Positions 6,195-10,161 of a stretch of DNA of 10,161 nucleotides are shown piece by piece. The number at the start of each line of letters is the position of its first letter. Within the stretch, counting starts at the first letter, position 1. Made by a program: the position numbers and the translations under genes. Source of the DNA: Candidatus Hydrogenedentota bacterium. GTDB taxonomy: Bacteria > Hydrogenedentota > Hydrogenedentia > Hydrogenedentiales > GCA-2746185. The DNA lies in NCBI GenBank assembly GCA_012965445.1, contig DTSJ01000126.1, positions 1 to 10,161 of the forward strand, in the 5' to 3' direction. Below the pieces are notes generated by a model. The model did not search any database. It was not told where the DNA came from and saw nothing but the letters and a program-made list of their open reading frames with translations.

Positions 6195-7001
6195 ATGGGC
6201 GTACAAATCAACTCGAATATACCCGCAATATTTGCGCGGCGCGAGACCGATAAAACGGTTAGAAGTCTCTCGGAAAATCAAGAGCGGTTGTCTTCCTTAC
6301 TAAGCATCAACCGCGCCTCGGACGTTGCTGCAGGATTGGCTATCGCCGAACGTTTTCGCTCGCAGGTACGCGAGTTCAATCAGGAGATCAAGGGCTTTCA
6401 ATCGGGTTCCAATCTTATTGATACGGCAGAAAGTGCTCTCGGTTCACAATCAGACGCGATATCCCGAATCCGCGAGCTCGCCACTCAGGCATCGAACGGT
6501 GTTTTGACTCACGACCAGAGGGCCGCCATCAATGTAGAAGTCCAGCAGTTGCTCGAAGATATCGACGACACTGCCCGGAGGACGACGTTCAATGGCGTAA
6601 ATCCTCTGGACAATGGGAACCAGCGGGTAGCACTTTCAGCAGGCGGGGTTGAGCTCGAATTCGATGAGTCTACTCTGTCTTCGCTAGACCTCGAGAATAT
6701 TGATATTTCGACTCAGGACGGCGCACGGGCAGCCCTGGGTGCGCTCGATGACGCGCAGACACAAATCAATTCCAATCGCTCCAATCTGGGTGCGCAGCAG
6801 AGTGCGGTGCAGTCCACAATCCGGGAGCGTGAGAACTCGGCAATCAATGTTCAGGAAGCCGAATCACGTATACGAGATCTGGACGTCGCGCGCGCATTCG
6901 TCGAACAGACTCGCAACGAAGTTCTCCTGCAGGCTGGTGTATCGGCTATCGCACAAGGTAACGCGCAACGCGAAAACGCCCTGCTCCTACTCGGCGGATA
7001 A
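6195..7001 (+). CDS. Flagellin, short form consisting of D0/D1 domains
   Basis: Filament subunit of the bacterial flagellum, exported through the flagellar type III system without a cleaved signal peptide. The 268-residue protein has the conserved N-terminal D0/D1 coiled-coil half (residues 1-135). This half includes LSINRASDVAAGLAIAERF (from residue 36), the QTAEGALG-like ALIDTAESALG region and SRIRELATQASNG (90-102). It also has the conserved C-terminal half with ESRIRDLDVARAFVEQTR (from 223) and an LQQAGxSxLAQ-like LLQAGVSAIAQGNAQ end. The middle part (about 135-175) is very short, so the variable surface domains D2/D3 are absent. The gene stands alone with its own promoter. No chaperone fliS, cap fliD or second flagellin is next to it. 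It could instead be a minor filament subunit. Confidence 0.93.
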   Translation: MGVQINSNIPAIFARRETDKTVRSLSENQERLSSLLSINRASDVAAGLAIAERFRSQVREFNQEIKGFQSGSNLIDTAESALGSQSDAISRIRELATQASNGVLTHDQRAAINVEVQQLLEDIDDTARRTTFNGVNPLDNGNQRVALSAGGVELEFDESTLSSLDLENIDISTQDGARAALGALDDAQTQINSNRSNLGAQQSAVQSTIRERENSAINVQEAESRIRDLDVARAFVEQTRNEVLLQAGVSAIAQGNAQRENALLLLGG

Positions 7002-7020
7002 CGCCCCCGCGGCCGTTCTC

Positions 7021-8814
7021 CTAATTCTGATACTCCGGCAATGCACCCTGTGCTTCCACGACAGTTTCCGCTACATACTTTCGAAGATCGAATCGCTTCG
7101 TCGGCAGCGGGAGCCAGGCATTGATCGTCGATAGTTCCTCGCGCAATTGATCGCCATCAAATAAATCAGACGCGATCTCGGTCGCTTCCTGCCGAATTCG
7201 ATCCGCCGAATACTCGAAATAGAGGCGTGCAAGCGCTTCCGGTAGTTCGGTATTGCGATCAGTCTGGTGCGCGTTGAGTTTCAAAACGCGCAGCACTGTA
7301 CTCTCCGTCACATAAATTTCAATCGCGATGTCCGCAAGACTATGCAGATACTGCTGATTTTCATTCGAGGTCAGCGCTTCCTCGCCGACTCTCTCCAGAA
7401 CAATACCCATCAGGTAAGCAAAGATGTACTTAAACTCAAGGACTTGACTGTGAAGCGATGTCAGATCGTCACCCACGCCTTGACTACTGTCGCTGCGGTC
7501 AGATTTCGCTACCGACTGAATCGCGGACTCCATATCCAGCTCGCCTCTCCGGGCTTTTCGGAACATCGCTTTCATAGAACTCAGGCGACAGATTTCGCTC
7601 GTGCCTTCGTAAATACGCGAAATACGCCAGTCCCGAAACATTTTGGCAGGCTCATATTCTTCACTATATCCGTAACCTCCGTGTATCTGAAGGGCATGAT
7701 CCGCGAGAATGTTGACCATTTCGGAACCGTGAGTTTTCGAGAACGCACATTCGATAGAAAATTCGGCCATTGCCTTCAGCTTCGCGTCGACCGTCTTTTT
7801 CTCTTCTTCGCCCATCGCTTCGATCGCGTGGTATACATGCCCAGCCGTTCGGTATGCGGCAGACTGAGACGCGTAAAGCCGCATCGCCATATCCGCAAGT
7901 TTTTGCTGGATAATTCCGAACTCAGCAATTGGGTTCCCTTGAGAGAATCGTTCCTTCGCGTATTTCGCGGCGACAATGAGGGCGTTCTTTCCCCCGCCAA
8001 CGCAGTTCGTTGCCATCTTCATGCGCCCGAGATTAAGCGTACATAACGCGACGAGATGGCCCTTGCCGACCTCGCCCAGAACGTTTTCGACAGGAATCGG
8101 TACGTCCTCCAGTATAATCGCGCAGACGGAAGATCCGCGAATTCCGAGCAGGTCTTCATTTTTCTGTACGTTCACGCCGCCAAATCCCCGCTCCATCAAG
8201 AACGCCGTGAACTGCTGGCCGTCGACCTTCGCAAACAGAATAAACAGGTCCGCCCATCCCGCATTCGTGATCCATTGTTTCGAGCCGTTGACAATGTAGT
8301 GCGTTCCTGCCTCATTCAGCGTTGCCGTAGATTTAATGTTCATAGCATCCGATCCGGAACTGGGTTCCGTGAGTGCAAACGCCGCCATCATCTCTCCCGT
8401 CATAAGCGGCTCAAGATACTTGTCGACCTGTTCCTGCGTTCCAAAATTGATGAGCGGCAGTGAGCCGATCCCCTGATGCGCAAACACGGTCGACGAAAGC
8501 GACCCCAGATAGGAACGCGACTCCATCATACCCGCAATCCCCAGTACACCCAGTCCCAGCCCCCCGTATTCCTCCGGAACCTCAGCCATGTAGATGCCCA
8601 GATCTGCCGCCTTCTTGAATAGCGGGCGAACAACGTCGATATTGCGCGCGTTGACTTCATCGATCACGGGCATCACCTCCTGCTCAGCAAAGTCCCGTAT
8701 CGACTTCATCATCATCCGCTGCTCTTCGTCCATATCCTCAGGCGTTGTGATCTCTTCGGGTCCCGCGTCTTGAAACAGATACGATGCCCCGCGATGTTCG
8801 AGTGATGTCGTCAT
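7021..8814 (-). CDS. Acyl-CoA dehydrogenase, long VLCAD/FadE type with C-terminal extension
   Basis: FAD enzyme for the first step of beta-oxidation, forming a trans-2-enoyl-CoA and passing electrons to electron-transfer flavoprotein. Counted from the ATG at 8814, the protein has 597 residues, longer than the common 380-residue type. Motifs in order: EEYGGLGLG (81-89); ALTEPSSGSDA (147-157, FAD and substrate site); KQWITNAG (179-186); QIHGGYGY (386-393); and RIYEGTSEI with the catalytic base Glu403. About 190 residues beyond the core form a helical extension as in VLCAD and Bacillus FadE. ATG 8814 has AGGA 9 bases upstream. A TTG at 8823 would add three residues but abuts that AGGA directly, so it is disfavoured. 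It follows the crotonase gene after 27 bases and converges with the flagellin gene with 19 bases between. A preference for long-chain substrates is inferred. Confidence 0.94.
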   Translation of the reverse strand: MTTSLEHRGASYLFQDAGPEEITTPEDMDEEQRMMMKSIRDFAEQEVMPVIDEVNARNIDVVRPLFKKAADLGIYMAEVPEEYGGLGLGVLGIAGMMESRSYLGSLSSTVFAHQGIGSLPLINFGTQEQVDKYLEPLMTGEMMAAFALTEPSSGSDAMNIKSTATLNEAGTHYIVNGSKQWITNAGWADLFILFAKVDGQQFTAFLMERGFGGVNVQKNEDLLGIRGSSVCAIILEDVPIPVENVLGEVGKGHLVALCTLNLGRMKMATNCVGGGKNALIVAAKYAKERFSQGNPIAEFGIIQQKLADMAMRLYASQSAAYRTAGHVYHAIEAMGEEEKKTVDAKLKAMAEFSIECAFSKTHGSEMVNILADHALQIHGGYGYSEEYEPAKMFRDWRISRIYEGTSEICRLSSMKAMFRKARRGELDMESAIQSVAKSDRSDSSQGVGDDLTSLHSQVLEFKYIFAYLMGIVLERVGEEALTSNENQQYLHSLADIAIEIYVTESTVLRVLKLNAHQTDRNTELPEALARLYFEYSADRIRQEATEIASDLFDGDQLREELSTINAWLPLPTKRFDLRKYVAETVVEAQGALPEYQN

Positions 8815-8823
8815 GTCATGCAA

Positions 8824-8827
8824 TCCT
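8824..8827 (-). promoter_or_regulatory. Ribosome binding site that decides the acyl-CoA dehydrogenase start
   Basis: AGGA on the minus strand is 9 bases from ATG at 8814 and 0 bases from the alternative TTG at 8823. The spacing favours the ATG. Confidence 0.5.
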
Positions 8828-8841
8828 GTGACTATTTATAC

Positions 8842-9600
8842 TTAGTCTTTTTTGGGGAATTCGGCGAGACGTTCGGCTGAATCAGAAATATCATACTCAA
8901 GACGCTGCTCAAACTTGAGGGCATCCTTCTGCGACTTAATCCCGCCCTTGTTGTAGAGAATTTTGTACGCAGCCATCGATCCGGAGCTGTTCGCCACGAT
9001 CTTGTCTGTAACTTCCTTTACCGACGCGTCCAGATCGGCAAGTGGCACTGCTCGATTCGCCAGCCCCCACTCGGCGGCCTCCACACCCGTAAAGGTATCT
9101 GCGGTAAAGGACAGCTCTTTGGCCTTACGCATACCAACCGCCGCAGGCAGACGCACCGACATGCCCCATGTTGGCCGAAGCCCCCATTTCGCGTGCGTAT
9201 CGCCAAGTTTGGCCTCTTCAGCCACCCAAATGAGATCACACGCGAGCGCCAGTTCAAGTGCACCCGTGAAACAAAAGCCATTCACCTTGGCGACTACCGG
9301 CTTCGGAGATTTTCGAATCGCCTTAATAAGTTTGCGTGCTGGCCCGTTAAGTATATCGCCCACATCCCCCGCCTCCGATTTTTGGCGCTGGAGATCCTTT
9401 AGATCAAGTCCGGCGGAAAAGGCGCGGCCCTCGCCGGTAATAACGATCGCAGAAATCTCTTCGTGTGATGCAGCCGCAGTCACCGCAGCACCGAGCTCGT
9501 CGAGCATCGTGATGGTGATTGCGTTCAGCGCGTCGGGACGATTCAGAGTAATCGTGGCAACCCCATCGCCCAAGTCGTATTTAATCGCTTCGAATTCCAT
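8842..9600 (-). CDS. Enoyl-CoA hydratase/isomerase family protein (crotonase fold, EchA-like)
   Basis: Crotonase-fold enzyme acting on acyl-CoA thioesters, placed by context in beta-oxidation (hydration or isomerisation of enoyl-CoA). The 252-residue length is typical. The N-terminal strand is VATITLNRPDALNAI (14-28). The first oxyanion-hole segment is FSAGLDLKDL (61-70), and the second is GFCFTGALELALACDL with Glu116, equivalent to one of the two catalytic glutamates of rat hydratase. The second glutamate (rat Glu164, in FGxPE) is replaced: the aligned segment LGDTHAKWGLRPTWGMSVRL has His136 there. I recall a similar DTHA variant in mycobacterial EchA proteins, so this looks like a subfamily trait. 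ATG 9600 has AAGGAG 5 bases upstream, overlapping the stop of the phosphodiesterase gene. The exact reaction is uncertain. Confidence 0.92.
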   Translation of the reverse strand: MEFEAIKYDLGDGVATITLNRPDALNAITITMLDELGAAVTAAASHEEISAIVITGEGRAFSAGLDLKDLQRQKSEAGDVGDILNGPARKLIKAIRKSPKPVVAKVNGFCFTGALELALACDLIWVAEEAKLGDTHAKWGLRPTWGMSVRLPAAVGMRKAKELSFTADTFTGVEAAEWGLANRAVPLADLDASVKEVTDKIVANSSGSMAAYKILYNKGGIKSQKDALKFEQRLEYDISDSAERLAEFPKKD

Positions 9601-9605
9601 GAGAG

Positions 9606-9611
9606 CTCCTT
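9606..9611 (-). promoter_or_regulatory. Ribosome binding site of the crotonase gene, overlapping the upstream stop
   Basis: AAGGAG on the minus strand overlaps the last base of the TGA stop of the phosphodiesterase gene and lies 5 bases from ATG 9600. It supports co-translation of the two genes. Confidence 0.75.
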
Positions 9612-10161
9612 CAACGGTTGATAAATTTGCTTACGATATCGGGAAAATCCGTGAATACGCCATCGACCTCATACACAGAATAGAACTGTCTGAGCTCGTC
9701 ATCGAACGAACCGTACTGACTTTCAGGATAGGAATCAGCACGAAACGTGTACGGATGCACCTTCAGTTTCCGCGCATGGGCCTGCTTGACGATATCAGGA
9801 TTTTTTTCGATGACCGTTTTTGACGGGCCGATACCGTTGACAAATGTCGCCAGATCATCGAGACCTTCAGGCGTCAATAGTTGCTGCTCTGGGTCTCCAC
9901 CCATTAACATGATCAACGGTAATTCGGATTTAAGTTCGTTGCGAATTTTGCGAAGAGGCTCGATCTCGAAACTCTGAATGAATACTTTCGCGTCCGCTCC
10001 TTCGTAACCGTATTCACTCAGGATATCGAGAAGTGCCTTCTCGACTGGATGCCCTTCCCCAGCATGAAACCCGGGACCCTTAATTTCAGGATAGATTCCG
10101 ACATTGCGCCCCGTCGTTTCGTTAAGCCCCTGCACAAGTTCTATCATTTCACGAAAAGTAG
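9611..10161 (-). CDS. glpQ: Glycerophosphodiester phosphodiesterase, GlpQ-like, C-terminal portion (5' end outside window)
   Basis: Cleaves glycerophosphodiesters (deacylated phospholipids) to glycerol-3-phosphate and an alcohol. The frame is open to the right edge. 182 C-terminal residues are visible, about half of a typical GlpQ; the catalytic HRG motif and any signal peptide lie outside. Evidence is the TGRNVGIYPEIKGPGFH segment with the metal-ligand Glu, then the GYEGADAKVFIQSFE strand. The end is KVHPYTFRAD followed by DGVFTDFPDIVSKFI, the TIM-barrel closing strands characteristic of GlpQ-type enzymes. The GIYPEIK and VHPYTxR patterns point to the periplasmic GlpQ branch rather than the short cytosolic UgpQ. 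It is the first visible gene of the minus-strand operon, with the crotonase gene 10 bases after its stop, linking phospholipid head-group breakdown to acyl-chain oxidation. Confidence 0.92.
   Translation of the reverse strand, partial: TFREMIELVQGLNETTGRNVGIYPEIKGPGFHAGEGHPVEKALLDILSEYGYEGADAKVFIQSFEIEPLRKIRNELKSELPLIMLMGGDPEQQLLTPEGLDDLATFVNGIGPSKTVIEKNPDIVKQAHARKLKVHPYTFRADSYPESQYGSFDDELRQFYSVYEVDGVFTDFPDIVSKFINR

Noticed and set aside
6993..7005. GGCG-GATAA-CGCC mini-hairpin at the end of flagellin as a terminator
   Set aside because: Only four base pairs, overlapping the coding end, and no T-run on either strand.
7267..8046. Plus-strand open frame of 259 codons opposite the acyl-CoA dehydrogenase
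   Set aside because: Arg/His/Phe-rich composition typical of an antisense reading; the minus-strand enzyme has intact motifs throughout.
8963..9823. Long plus-strand open frame of 286 codons opposite the crotonase and GlpQ-like genes
   Set aside because: It spans the complement of two clear enzyme genes, has low-complexity Ser/Ala-rich content and no recognisable domain. It is a shadow of codon bias on the other strand.

Overview
This is bacterial chromosomal DNA of moderate GC content. It comes from a flagellated, probably aerobic heterotroph that degrades fatty acids: it carries a flagellin, an acyl-CoA dehydrogenase, a crotonase and a GlpQ-type phosphodiesterase. The genes are closely packed, with Shine-Dalgarno sequences of the AAGGAG type and frequent GTG/TTG starts. 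I see no mobile elements, RNA genes, CRISPR arrays or signs of recent transfer. I cannot name the phylum. The lepA-lepB order is common in bacteria, and a Gram-negative host is an inference only.

Left part (1-1294, + strand): the 3' portion of an NAD(P)-dependent aldehyde dehydrogenase, followed by a tightly coupled DUF4259-type small protein. A non-coding stretch of about 175 bases follows.

Centre (1470-5341, + strand): recO, lepA and lepB, a housekeeping block for recombinational repair, translation and protein export. None of the three starts with ATG (GTG, GTG, TTG). The lepB product is the most unusual object here. Its normal signal peptidase I domain is followed in the same frame by a second, diverged copy of the whole fold, including its own hydrophobic segment. 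The second copy has lost the catalytic lysine and the GDN box.

Middle right (5342-7001): a small single-membrane-segment protein gene on the minus strand lies between lepB and a SixA-type histidine phosphatase gene. Its promoter region overlaps that of sixA around a shared CTATAG core. A lone, short flagellin gene follows, preceded by an extended -10 element that shares the 8-mer GCTATAGT with the sixA promoter.

Right part (7021-10161, - strand): a lipid-catabolism operon read right to left, consisting of a GlpQ-like glycerophosphodiester phosphodiesterase (its N-terminus lies outside the window), an EchA-like crotonase and a long VLCAD-type acyl-CoA dehydrogenase. Gaps are 10 and 27 bases. 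It converges on the flagellin gene. Together the operon could take phospholipid head-group and acyl-chain breakdown products into central metabolism.
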